Of a stretch of 64,000 nucleotides of DNA, positions 42,001 through 49,548 are shown in pieces (the first letter of the stretch is position 1; each line of letters begins with the position of its first letter). A program made the position numbers and the translations under genes. Under the pieces are notes generated by a model, which did no database searches, was not told where the DNA came from, and saw only the letters and a list, made by a program, of their open reading frames with translations. The stretch lies in the NCBI GenBank assembly GCA_040766665.1, contig JAXGQD010000006.1, forward strand, positions 1 to 64,000, read 5' to 3'. This DNA is from JAXGQD01 sp040766665. Lineage in GTDB: Bacteria; Bacillota; Clostridia; Saccharofermentanales; Fastidiosipilaceae.

Positions 42001-43644
42001 TTCTTTTAGCAAGTAGTAGTAAGTGCCGGCGACTTCGTACTTGATGGCTGGGAAACTGAATGAACCATCAGGACGGGTCGTCGTTTCAGCTATAAGCGCC
42101 CCTTGTGTCGCGTTTGCATCAGAGGCATAGAGTTGCATGCGGAATGTTTCACCGCTCGCAATGCTACGGGAATCGATTGTTTTCGTGCCCTGGATGACAA
42201 AATCTTTGGGCGTCAGAATATAGGTATTAAGCAAGGTGAAGGTATAGGTGCGTGTGTCCGGATTATAGCTTGAGGTGAATCCGACATCGTAGCCTTGACC
42301 GGGGTCAGCCTCGTCGATACGGTAGATCCAGCGCTGACCGGCGACGTTGGTATAAGCCAGGTTCTTCCATTGATAGCTTGCCAAGCCGTTCGTGGCGTTT
42401 AGCGTGATGGTGTCATAGAGCGTTTCTGTGCCACCCTCCACTTTGCGATAGAAGTTGATGGTGACGGGGGTCATGGGACCGCCTAACCAGGTTTTACTGA
42501 GGTTGGCGGTCACGACGGGCAATGTGACCGTGAAGGTACCAAAGATTTCATGACCTACGCCCACGATCATGGTCAGCATAAAGCCAGTCGAAGGCGTGGC
42601 TTGCATCAAGCCCAGAATATCTGAGAGCCTATAACTGAAAACGGACCAATGCTCTTTTTTGACTGAACCGCTCGTGCCGCCGATTGGATAGACAAGGGGA
42701 GCAGTGGCCGTGTTATTGTCATGGTCAATGAGCAAGGGTTGCAAAGCGCCCAATTCATCTTTGCCTACCTGAGTAACGGCGTAGTTTGCCCCGAGGAAAA
42801 GGCTTTCCGTCCCTTGGTTAGTTAAGACAGAAATATAAACGCGTCCGTCATAGGTCCATAATTGACCCACTGAGTCAAAGGTAGACTGACCGTTGGTCGA
42901 AGTACCGTTGAACTGTGTTGAGAGAATAAGTGAGTGCTGGTCGACTGGATAACCACTGCTCGGCATGGAGGAAATGGCGATATAATCCGGTGCTGCAGCA
43001 GCCAGTGCCGTCGTGAGGGAGCGGGCTCCCAACTTATCAGGACTGAGCGTGGGGCTAGTGGTTTCTGTAGTGGAACTCGCCGTAGTTGAAGTACTGGTAC
43101 TCGTTGACGTTGCTGTGGTCGAAGACGCGGCCGAGGTAGAAGAACTGGCTGCGCTTGTGCTTGTTGTTGTACTCGTACTTTCGCTCAGACTTGCTGTTGT
43201 GCTTGTTTCAGAAATAGAGCCGGAATCTGATTCAGATACTGCGCTTGAGCTCTCTACAGACTGACTTTGATTCTCAGATATTTGAGTGGATGTCGTAACG
43301 TCAGATTGTAAATCATTATTTTCTGAAAAGCCATTGGAAAGAGTGTCTGAGCTCAGCTCAAGCGACTGCGTTTCTTGGAAAGTGGAAGCCTTAGCGGAAT
43401 CCAAGCTAGAACTGTTATTACTCGATTCACTCATGGGATTCGTTGTGCTTGTGAGCGTTGTCGTGCTCTCTGCTGTGCTACTTGCTGAAGCAGGAGACGT
43501 TTGTTCTATTGGGTCGGTGGATTGGAGTACTGCATTCGCATCAGGCGACGTATTCTCCGCACGGATGATGGCGGTTTGTGAAATGAGCATGGCCAGCACA
43601 AGACACAAACTCAGAACTTTAAAGTAAAGGCTTGACTTTTTCAT
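36058..43644 (-). CDS. Giant LPXTG-type adhesin B with 16 pilin isopeptide modules
   Basis: About 2,528 aa, starting at ATG 43644 with AGGAGG 7 bases upstream. The signal peptide is KKSSLYFKVLSLCLVLAMLI, ending near IRA-E. A long Ser/Thr stalk follows; unlike A, it lacks the Lys-rich repeat. The head (YPVDQHSLILSTQFNGTSTN and on) and Cna-B-like module are colinear with A. Sixteen isopeptide modules follow (42.21-36.28 kb), each matching the module of the same rank in A; for example module 13 begins GTGTAAATIQLKKVLSGRTG in both. The C-terminus is NPIPRTGE, a hydrophobic helix and RKRRENGEE. Both genes are open throughout despite decay nearby. It is probably a wall-anchored fibre. No sortase gene is in the window. 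Confidence 0.92.
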   Translation of the reverse strand: MKKSSLYFKVLSLCLVLAMLISQTAIIRAENTSPDANAVLQSTDPIEQTSPASASSTAESTTTLTSTTNPMSESSNNSSSLDSAKASTFQETQSLELSSDTLSNGFSENNDLQSDVTTSTQISENQSQSVESSSAVSESDSGSISETSTTASLSESTSTTTSTSAASSSTSAASSTTATSTSTSTSTTASSTTETTSPTLSPDKLGARSLTTALAAAAPDYIAISSMPSSGYPVDQHSLILSTQFNGTSTNGQSTFDSVGQLWTYDGRVYISVLTNQGTESLFLGANYAVTQVGKDELGALQPLLIDHDNNTATAPLVYPIGGTSGSVKKEHWSVFSYRLSDILGLMQATPSTGFMLTMIVGVGHEIFGTFTVTLPVVTANLSKTWLGGPMTPVTINFYRKVEGGTETLYDTITLNATNGLASYQWKNLAYTNVAGQRWIYRIDEADPGQGYDVGFTSSYNPDTRTYTFTLLNTYILTPKDFVIQGTKTIDSRSIASGETFRMQLYASDANATQGALIAETTTRPDGSFSFPAIKYEVAGTYYYLLKEVAGTNPGMSYDTSAKLLTVSAQDNNDGTLSISMSPAAGPVIENHYTAKSVNVPFAFTKTLNGRLLQEGEFSFSIYRATDAGGTISGDALQTTVNDSQGQASFTLTYNDGEEGLYYYTIKENVPAVGSAGITYCTNLLVYTVWIYDDNMGQLQAQVIAPQKADFCNTYTAKDTTLLLTATKSLDGRALKAGEFSFELLDNNGSVIRTATNDAEGKIVFSPALTYSDQDLTSGTNLDTYTYTVREVVPDPKLGGVSYDMGIKALTVNVQDNGDGSMSATAVGQASFTNVYTTAPLTVPLLVTKTLSGRTGTNVTDQFTFTLNGANPYTLEFNGNATKSFNYNLNFTLADLGGANSKSFAYTVEELNTAAIPGMVYDSDSDDVVNVIVSDKGDGTLGYTLSGTAAFNNYYQAAATSVTIDGTKTLSGRTGNFSDVFRFVLNGADPQILTFTSNTTQNFAFAPISYTFNDLGGAPEKVFTYTLEELVNKTVNGVYFPAIPGISYDSDLSRNVTVTLRDNGLGGMTATIGGESRAFNNRYTTGNTTITLSASKTLSGRSLPFTDTFDFEFSDGTATETKTLSFTANGTQTLQFTPITYSFADLAGENSKEFAYTIRELVPTPPIEGMNYDTVLERTVKVTLRDNGNGSLSATADSSPAFVNSYGTKPAVVTLGFSKSLSGRLGAFSDEFTFGLAPRFVDPRFPSQEMKLRFTANGTQAAQFLPLVFTEAGTYAFTIYEMVLASEGFIFDSSMYAVNITVSDSGLGNLVASVSYTLDGAIVSPNDIRFANSYQVTPASVAVVGSKTLSGRSGAFSDTFNFTLAGPKIDDVLEVTSTFTANGTQNFTFPEIEFTQADMEGQSRKTFTYTMTEVATPSIAGMVYDADLTRDLTITVTDDGQGKLTAAVDCLPAFANTYVAKAVSLAVPFSKELSGRTGLFHDLYQFTLTKDGDVAPLESKELLFSANETQTEAFTALRFTQADLAGANSKVFNYTLAELNGKIPGIVYDPLAERKIAIVVTDDGLGALSAKIVDGTDHTLDANTAFKNSYSTKPLLVLPGFSKTLTGRTGTFKDTFSFIFSSLPEGDMGFPYIIETNTMEFTANETQLSRLHLLRFTLANLNGQSSKTFKYQIEEIIPDPGVPGMIYDAKPIRSFSITVRDNGDGTLGYSVDSGEEVSAGNYVHFTNTYAAEPVSLVLKGTKQLLGRNGVFSDAYTFTLADDLSNLETKALFFTENTTQNFQFSPLSYTLADLGPSGEKVYNYKVSEEGYPALPGMVYDEHAIQEIKVTVKDKGDGTLSAEADLEPAFVNEYKAEPVQLVISGTKTLLGRTGTFSDDFSFTLDGKETQTVHFTANGSKTFAFPPITYTLADLQGHRRMEFEYTVAELVPPEVQAIPGMSYDAVPERLVKVTLLDNGNGTMSVQADSQPAFTNIYGTGTAAATIQLKKVLSGRTGSFEDHFAFTLDGQYERELVFNANGEQSLSFPPLQYTLADLEGAASKTFTYKVAEVNSGIPGIIYDKNAEQSVSVTVTDDGLGHLNAVVNEVPVFENRYEAKPVELLLGGKKILSGHVGKFSDTFSFSLDGKDIQELVFTENGSKEFRFTPITYTFADLEGQNYKSFVYKIKEEVGMPIPGISYDQNLTRPITVLLLDKGDGTMSVLATELPNFVNTYEIADSAWTPIANKQLNGLKALEAEAYQFELREAGKTKVLSSGTNDANGVIHFSPISVTAADIGDHLYEMTEVSGNDAHTLYDKKIYTVKLTVSDKGDGTLDLVPSYPGDAIHFVNYYDSGVVTHDPPVEKKVSGAGAPTDVVFRFRMLAVTADAPMPEGAVNGELIREITGAGSFEFGIMSYTLPGTYVYELRELPTTAKHFSTDPTLYTITVKISSDNGVLKKDVVYTMNNGTTPVEALVFTNKYEAPPTPTPTTTTTTTPPTSKAKPNPIPRTGENASRALPYALALMAAAVLLFIARKRRENGEEEQELSDHAK

Positions 43645-43750
43645 GACAGATCCTCCTCTGCTTGAATCCGGCATTTGCTTAGTCGAAAGTGGCTAAGATA
43701 TGTACCCAAATTGCATGCTACAATGGGTGGACTCGGAGTTGAATAGGTAT

Positions 43751-43760
43751 AAATAGCTAA
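43751..43760 (-). promoter_or_regulatory. TAGCTA site upstream of adhesin B
   Basis: AAATAGCTAA, centred about 112 bp upstream of the adhesin B start, which is within two bases of the distance of the AATAGCTATT site from the adhesin A start. It also lies 34 bp before the divergent gene at 43794, so it could serve either. Confidence 0.35.
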
Positions 43761-43793
43761 TTATTGATATAAGACCTATGGATTGAGGTGGAT

Positions 43794-44795
43794 ATGAAGA
43801 TTCTCGTCATCGGAGGGACCGGACTCTTAGGCAGCGAAGCCGTCAAAGTCCTGTCTGCAGAGGGTCATGAGCTCAGCGTATTGGCAAAAGACGCCCAACA
43901 ACTAGGTCATCTTTTACCCCCAGACACCAAATTACTGGAATACGACCTCTATGGCCTCGACGAAGCGGAGTTAGCCGCACTTTTGCAGGGTCAGGAGGTG
44001 GTGATTTTTGCCGCGGGTATTGATGAACGGCTGAGCGCCAAAGCCCCCATCATCGAACTTTTCCGCAAGTACAATAACGAAATATTACGAAAAATCCTCC
44101 GTGTCATCCCTGCGGCCGGTGTTAAACAGCTGGTCGTCTGTGGCTCTTACTTTACCTACTTCAATCGCAGAATGCCCGAATTTCAGTTGGCAGAAAAACA
44201 TCCCTATATTCGCAGCAGGCTTGAACAGCTGCAGCTATGTTTGGCAGCCGATAATGGCTGTGAGAACGTGGCGGTGCTGGAACTGCCCTATATCTTCGGA
44301 GTACAGGAGGGGCGCAAACCGGTTTGGGTTTTCCTGGTTGAAATGCTGCGCAAGATGCCTCTGGCCACGTACTTTCCCAAGGGTGGGACGGCGATGCTGA
44401 CTGCGCGCCAGGTCGGTAGGGCATTGGCCGATGCCGCGCTTAACAATTGCGGTAAGCATGCCTATCCGGTGGCTGCAGCGAATATGCACTGGAAAGAAAT
44501 GCTGAGCCTGATGCACCGGGGGATGGGCCAGGCCAAACGCAAGGTCATCACCATCCCCGATTCCTGGTTTCGCATTGGTACCTATTTCATCAGGGCCAAG
44601 CAAAGACGACAGGGGATTGAGGGGGGTCTGGATTTGCCGGCTTTTGCCCCCTTTATGTTTAAAGAAGCCTTTATTCCCTTGGACGAAGTGAAACTGGACT
44701 TGGGTGAGGATGATATCGCAACGGCGATTATCGCTTCGACGACGCAGAGTCTGGCTTACATTAAAGGTGAAACGATGGTCGAAATGCGCGCCTGA
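43794..44795 (+). CDS. NAD(P)-binding SDR/epimerase-like protein
   Basis: About 333 aa. Rossmann motif LVIGGTGLLGSEAVKVL at the N-terminus (GxxGxxG) and VVIFAAGIDER after the fourth strand. A Tyr/Lys catalytic pair typical of active SDRs is not obvious (the region VVCGSYFTYFNRR is followed by QLAEKHPYIRS), so it may be an atypical NmrA/epimerase relative. The start is ATG 43794 with GAGG 5 bases upstream. The next gene, an MFS transporter, begins about 70 bp later. The substrate is unknown. Confidence 0.8.
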   Translation: MKILVIGGTGLLGSEAVKVLSAEGHELSVLAKDAQQLGHLLPPDTKLLEYDLYGLDEAELAALLQGQEVVIFAAGIDERLSAKAPIIELFRKYNNEILRKILRVIPAAGVKQLVVCGSYFTYFNRRMPEFQLAEKHPYIRSRLEQLQLCLAADNGCENVAVLELPYIFGVQEGRKPVWVFLVEMLRKMPLATYFPKGGTAMLTARQVGRALADAALNNCGKHAYPVAAANMHWKEMLSLMHRGMGQAKRKVITIPDSWFRIGTYFIRAKQRRQGIEGGLDLPAFAPFMFKEAFIPLDEVKLDLGEDDIATAIIASTTQSLAYIKGETMVEMRA

Positions 44796-44867
44796 TTCTG
44801 TGGTATGATGGTGCCCGCGGTGCGTGTTCGCCCGCTATTTTTATTGTGCAAGAGTTGAGGATTGCGT

Positions 44868-46610
44868 GTGTTTCATCGCTTATTTCGATCCCTGAAAAAC
44901 GCCCCACGCGTAGACGTGCAAGACGATGATTTGGTCTCTGCCTACGGCATACTGATGCCGCAAAGCAAAAAACGTGATCTTTCTCTGATTACAGCGGCAG
45001 CAACCATCGGTATTCTCTTTACGGTCATCACCGGCTTTCCCTCAGCCAGCGCCATTCTGACCGCCTTTTATAAAGATCAGTTACAAATGAGCAATGGCTT
45101 GCTGAGTGTGGTTTTGGCGATACCGCAGCTGGCTGTTGTGGTGCAGATTCCGATTTCAGTCGTGCTGAGGAAAAGCAGGCACTTAAAGCGTTTTGCCGTC
45201 GTCAGTGGCCTCTTAGTACGCGTTAGTTTTATCGTTATGGCCATTCTGGCCTTTCTGCTCAGCCAAAATCAGCTGGCTGTGACGCAGACCCGACATCTCG
45301 TGATTCTGATTGTCATGTTGAGTTCACTGGGGCTTTGGACCGCCGACCTCTCCGTTAACACCTGGCTAGGCATCGTGATTCCGTATCCCTGCCGCGGCCG
45401 TTACCTGAGCCACCGCCAATTGATTTACACGCTCAGCTCGCTGATCTTTTCGCTTTTATTACTTGTGCTGGCTTCCTTTTTGGCAAAATCCAGCCTGCAA
45501 TACATGATCTACTTCCTCCTGGCCGCCGTGCTGGGCATCACGGACTTTCTGCTCCTGGCTAAAGTCAGAGACCCCTACGCTGCGGAAGCGCAAAATGAAC
45601 AGGAAAGTCTGCAGCCGGATCAAGCCGCGGCAGAGCAGGTAACGCTTTCTGAAGAAGCGGCGGAAATCAGCCAGGAGGTCAAAAAGAAAAGCGCGGCGCT
45701 GCTTTTACCGCTGCGCGACCGCCAATACCGCACTTTTTTGGGCTTTGTGTCGGTCTGGTATTTTGCCGTAGCAATCCCTCAGCCATTCTTTAATGTACAT
45801 ATGAATGGTTATTTGGGAATGTCGCTGGGTATGCAAACGGTGATAAACACGGCGGTGGCGGCCGTCGGCACAATGCTCAGCGCCAGACCTTTGGGGCGTC
45901 TCTCCGATCGCTATGGTTATCGCAACACTTTGCTTTTGAGTTCGGGTATCGCAATCTTTTTGCCCTTAATTTGGACAACGGTGACGCCCGCTTCGATTTG
46001 GATTACTTTTGTTGCCAACCTTTTCTCCGGCATGTTCTTTGTAGCGACGGACATGAATGTTTTCAGTATGAGCATTTTCTGGCGCCGGAGGAGCAGCGCC
46101 CCAGTTTTTTGGTGGCTAAGACATTGGCTCAGGCCTTACTTGGGACCGTGCCGGGTATGCTGCTGGGCGGTAGTCTGATGGAGGCGCTGGCCGCGCCTTT
46201 GGAAGCGGCGGCTCTGCCCTTTGTATTTGGTCAGCGGCTATTGCCATTTCATGTCCTGCTGATCGCATCTTTTGTGCTGCGCACGTGTGGCGGTGCTGCT
46301 TTTTGCCAGAAGCATCAGGATTAACAAAGGGGAAGAGGCGTTTAAGACTTTCCTGGCGGAGCTGAGTCTCTGGCTGCGACAGCGACTGAGTGGTTTTCAT
46401 CACCGCTTGAATGTCGCCCTGTGGTTTAAACCGCGCGGCCAAAACTACGTCGCCCTGTCTTATGGTCATCGTTTCGGCAAGCTGATCTGGCGTATTCCGC
46501 TGCTGCGCAAATGGCGCAAAAACTTGCTCCTACAACGTAAACAGCGTATTGTTAAATTACCGGAAAGAAATAAAGCTGTGGAGCAACAAAACAAAGGAGA
46601 AGACCAATGA
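44868..46610 (+). pseudogene. MFS transporter with two compensating frameshifts
   Basis: Membrane carrier of the major facilitator type. Start is GTG 44868, with GAGG 7 bases upstream. Helices run from LITAAATIGILFTVITGF through LFSGMFFVATDMNVFSMSIF. At about 46075-46080 (TTTT run) the frame shifts by one: the sense continues in another frame as FLAPEEQRPSFLVAKTLAQ to PFHVLLIASFVLR. Near 46278-46288 it shifts back to the original frame as RVAVLLFARSIRINKGEEAF, followed by a charged tail of about 95 aa ending at 46610. The two indels cancel. The stop overlaps the next start (ATGA). Either the gene is decayed or there are two base-calling errors. Confidence 0.75.
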
Positions 46611-46945
46611 AAAAAGTGCTTTTTTATGCGATGCGCGGTCAGCTGATGTGCTTTTTACACGTGCTGATGAATGCGTTGGATTTACATGAAGCAGGTTACG
46701 AAGTGCGCGTTGTTTTCGAAGGGGAGTCCGTGACTCTACCTCCGCAATTGGCCGAGAAAGAGAACAAACTCTACCTGCAGGCTCTGGAGAAAGGCTTGAT
46801 TGCCGGTGTCTGCAAAGCCTGTTCTGCGCAATTGGGTGTACTGGAAGCGAATCAAAAACTGGGGCTGCCGATGCTCGCCGATATGAACGGACATGCGGGG
46901 ATGAAACCCTTTGTGGATCAAGGATACAGCGTCATCAGCATGTAA
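46607..46945 (+). CDS. Small DsrE-like cytoplasmic protein
   Basis: About 112 aa. MKKVLFYAMRGQLMCFLHVL, the KACSAQLGVLEA segment with a conserved Cys pair, and DMNGHAGMKPFVDQGY resemble DsrE/F-like alpha/beta proteins of anaerobes. It is translationally coupled to the MFS gene, so the two are likely one transcript. It is convergent, with 10 bases between its end and the end of the radical SAM gene. Family members have been linked to sulfur-relay chemistry, but the role here is unknown. Confidence 0.7.
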   Translation: MKKVLFYAMRGQLMCFLHVLMNALDLHEAGYEVRVVFEGESVTLPPQLAEKENKLYLQALEKGLIAGVCKACSAQLGVLEANQKLGLPMLADMNGHAGMKPFVDQGYSVISM

Positions 46946-46955
46946 GAGAGCAACA

Positions 46956-48761
46956 CTAAGTTGTGGGCTCCGGCTCAAGTATTTCTTTGACTTTGCGAAT
47001 ATGGACTGGATAGAGACCTGTCACCGGGTCTCTTTTTTCGTAGTCCGCCCAGGCCAGACGTTTTTCGGGGTCTGAATAAAGCAGGGCGAGCGCGCGGGTG
47101 GCTCCGGGGCGGCGAGGGTACTGCCGGGCCAAATGGCGCTTGGCCGTGGCGAGTGCACTGTCAGGCACACGCAATGACGGCGGTAGGAAGTTGGTGGCGG
47201 TTGAGGCGAGACGGTCCAAGACAAGCAGGTCACGCAGTTTGGGCTTTTGCTCGGGCAGTAGCAGGATTAGTTCACTGAAAAAGAGCTCCGTGAGTGCTTC
47301 CAGAGACAAATGCTGCCCTTGGGTGTTTTCGGCGCGGAGTATTTTTTTGCCCATACGTTCGAAAAGCGCGAAAGGGCTTTGGCTCAAGTCTTGCGTCAGA
47401 TAGCGCAGAGTTCGCACAAAACGTCCGCTGTTGTAGAGCTTGTCCAGACCGCGTTCCACATGGTGCAGGCGTGTGAAATCCTCGGGACTCATACCAGGCG
47501 TTTCATAGACCTCGTAGGGCGCCGTCTCAGCATACTTTGCCGGAAATTCGGCGGCTTCTTCGCGCATCGCCGAGCCATGCAGCATTTTCAGGAAACCCAA
47601 CTGCAGGGCATGGGCTTGCAGCGCATAGGCCTGATTAAAGCTTATGGCAAAATCCTCCAAGCCTTCCCCCGGCAAGCCGGCAATCAGGTCCAGGTGCACA
47701 TGGGCATTGCCGCCCGCAATCAAAGCACTGACCATCTTCCGTAGCTTCCGCATATCCGTCGTGCGCCGCACCCGACTCAGCGTCTCCTCATTCATCGACT
47801 GCAGCCCGATTTCAAATTGCAGCAGCCCCGCCCGCGCCGTCTTGACTATTTTCAAAGTCTCATCGTCCAGCAAATCACCCGCAATCTCAAAATGAAAACA
47901 GCGCCCGAACGGAAAAATCTGGCCATCTTCCCGGATAATAAAGCGCAGAATTTCCTTGGCTCTGCGTCGATTTACATTGAAAGTACGGTCCACAAATTTT
48001 ATGGTCTGCGCACTGCTGCGAGCCAGTTTCACAATATCGGCAAAAGCCTCCTCCAAGGGCCGCTCCTGCAGTCGCTCCGATCTTCCTGAAAGGCAAAAGG
48101 CGCAGTGATAGGGGCAGCCCCGGCTCGTCTCCAAATAGGCGATGCGTCCCTGCAATGCCGCAAAATAGTTCTCGCTGTAAGGCGAGTGCGAAAAGTCCGC
48201 CTCCGCCTGCTCTTGCGCAATATGCAGCGCCGGGTTTGCTATTGTTTCGACCTTTGTTTTGCCACTCTTTTTAGCTAAGGGAAGACGATAAGAAAGCCCC
48301 GGAATAGCCGCGAAATCACCACCATTAAGCAGGGCAGCGGCCAATTGCACAATGGCTGATTCCCCTTCGCCTGAAATGAGGAAGTCGACCTCTGTGAATT
48401 TATGCAGCACTTCCGCGGCGTTGTAACTCACCTCGGGTCCACCCAGAACGATGGTACAGTGGGGCAGGGCTGCTTTGATGCGCGGCAAAATCCTCGCCAG
48501 ATAATTGATGTTCCAGATATAAGTCGAGAAGCCTAGCAGATCAGCCTCACTGGCAATGATGCGCTGTATCACCGCCTCTGCCTTTTCATTTATCGTTCCT
48601 TCAAGAATTTCCGTCCCGAAATTCGCTCTATCTTGCTTCAGTGCTGCGGCGTCCAGAGCCGACTTGAGATACCAGACCGCGAGCGAAGAGTGGACGTATT
48701 GAGAGTTGAGCGAGACCAGGACAATTTTTAATGGTGCTGTCTCTTTTGCCTGCTTGTCCAT
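46956..48761 (-). CDS. B12-binding-type radical SAM protein (DUF4080)
   Basis: About 601 aa. The N-terminal cobalamin-binding-like alpha/beta domain (LKIVLVSLNSQYVHSSLAVW to LGGPEVSYN) is followed by a radical SAM core with the cluster motif RGCPYHCAFCLSG (CxxxCxxC), GLQSMNEETLSRVRR and LDLIAGLPGEG. The C-terminal DUF4080-type region ends PVHIRKVKEI. The classic DxHxxG cobalamin motif is not obvious in the N-terminal domain, so B12 use is uncertain. Substrate unknown; it is not in an operon. Confidence 0.88.
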   Translation of the reverse strand: MDKQAKETAPLKIVLVSLNSQYVHSSLAVWYLKSALDAAALKQDRANFGTEILEGTINEKAEAVIQRIIASEADLLGFSTYIWNINYLARILPRIKAALPHCTIVLGGPEVSYNAAEVLHKFTEVDFLISGEGESAIVQLAAALLNGGDFAAIPGLSYRLPLAKKSGKTKVETIANPALHIAQEQAEADFSHSPYSENYFAALQGRIAYLETSRGCPYHCAFCLSGRSERLQERPLEEAFADIVKLARSSAQTIKFVDRTFNVNRRRAKEILRFIIREDGQIFPFGRCFHFEIAGDLLDDETLKIVKTARAGLLQFEIGLQSMNEETLSRVRRTTDMRKLRKMVSALIAGGNAHVHLDLIAGLPGEGLEDFAISFNQAYALQAHALQLGFLKMLHGSAMREEAAEFPAKYAETAPYEVYETPGMSPEDFTRLHHVERGLDKLYNSGRFVRTLRYLTQDLSQSPFALFERMGKKILRAENTQGQHLSLEALTELFFSELILLLPEQKPKLRDLLVLDRLASTATNFLPPSLRVPDSALATAKRHLARQYPRRPGATRALALLYSDPEKRLAWADYEKRDPVTGLYPVHIRKVKEILEPEPTT

Positions 48762-48901
48762 GATTTTCGCCTTTCTCTGTGGATTCAGTCTGATACGTTG
48801 GGGCAGGTGCGGCTCTGCGCCAGGAGTTTATTATAGCTTAGATGGTCGGCATATAAGCCTCTCAGATTGTCTTCTAGTTGCCGGCTTCCGGAAAGCATCG
48901 T

Positions 48902-48931
48902 TTGACAGCCGCTTCCATTAGTTCTTATAAT
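48902..48931 (+). promoter_or_regulatory. Consensus promoter of tRNA-Gly
   Basis: TTGACA at 48902-48907 and TATAAT at 48926-48931 with an 18-bp spacer, both perfect sigma-70/A boxes, ending 11 bases before the tRNA. Confidence 0.85.
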
Positions 48932-48942
48932 CCTCTTTATAT

Positions 48943-49016
48943 GCGGGTGTAGTTTAGTGGCAGAACTTCAGCTTCCCAAGCTGACTGTGTGGGTTCGATT
49001 CCCATCATCCGCTCCA
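48943..49016 (+). tRNA. tRNA-Gly(CCC)
   Basis: Cloverleaf folds by eye. The acceptor pairs GCGGGTG with CATCCGC, the anticodon stem TCAGC with GCTGA encloses loop TTCCCAA (anticodon CCC, reading GGG), and the T-arm is GTGGG-TTCGATT-CCCAT. Discriminator T and an encoded CCA end the gene at 49016. A consensus promoter precedes it and a terminator follows. Confidence 0.95.
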
Positions 49017-49019
49017 ATT

Positions 49020-49055
49020 CCCCAAAGCTTGAGAAATCCGGGCTTTGGGGTTTTT
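49020..49055 (+). terminator. Terminator after tRNA-Gly
   Basis: Stem CCCCAAAGC (49020-49028) and GCTTTGGGG (49042-49050) followed directly by TTTTT. Confidence 0.9.
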
Positions 49056-49099
49056 CTTTGTCCCTTGGCGGTTCGGTCGATCAAATGTCTCGCAGGGGC

Positions 49100-49214
49100 G
49101 TCGCACAGCTTGGGCGGTTGCGACACCGCTATTTGTATCTGATCGTCGCGTGGCTGGGGCGGTTGCGACACCGCTATTTGCATCTGAACGTCGCGCTGCA
49201 TAATCGGCAGCGAC
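49100..49214. repeat. Three 25-bp hairpins, exact 45-bp period
   Basis: GTCGC...GCGAC units at 49100-49124, 49145-49169 and 49190-49214, with two 20-bp spacers that are nearly identical (ACCGCTATTTGTATCTGATC and ACCGCTATTTGCATCTGAAC). Confidence 0.85.
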
Positions 49215-49235
49215 ACCTTCTCATCAGCTCTCCGT

Positions 49236-49434
49236 ACTACAAAATTTACGTTCTTACAATTAACATTAGCTGTAAACAGGTTTTTTCACGGGATTTCAAG
49301 CTTTCTACTACACTTATGACGAATTTACAAACTTGGTTTTGTTATAACGGAAATAGTGTAGTAAATCTTGGCAAAACACGCGCTAAACCCATGTTTACAG
49401 CCTCTCTGATTTGCATAAACGTAAATTTTGTAGT
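49236..49434. repeat. 199-bp fold-back element with nested inverted repeats
   Basis: Outer 17-bp perfect arms ACTACAAAATTTACGTT (49236-49252) and its complement (49418-49434). Inside are GCTGTAAACA (49269-49278) / TGTTTACAGC (49392-49401), then ACTACACT (49307-49314) / AGTGTAGT (49355-49362), and palindrome GTTATAAC near the centre. No coding frame. It lies 115 bp upstream of the DUF4349 gene and could be a MITE or a structured RNA. Confidence 0.75.
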
Positions 49435-49548
49435 CGTAGCCAAACAGCAAGCCACAAAACCACCGCTTGTAACCTTTAGCCGAAAACTTTCGTATTATAA
49501 GCGTAAGAGGGTAAAACGCTATACAATGAAATATACGGAGGAATCAAT

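Noticed and set aside
43013..43264. Valine/leucine-rich frame opposite adhesin B
   Set aside because: Antisense of the Ser/Thr-rich stalk codons; no ribosome binding site.
48968..49216. Frame overlapping the tRNA and hairpin repeats on the minus strand
   Set aside because: Overlaps tRNA-Gly and non-coding repeats; no support.
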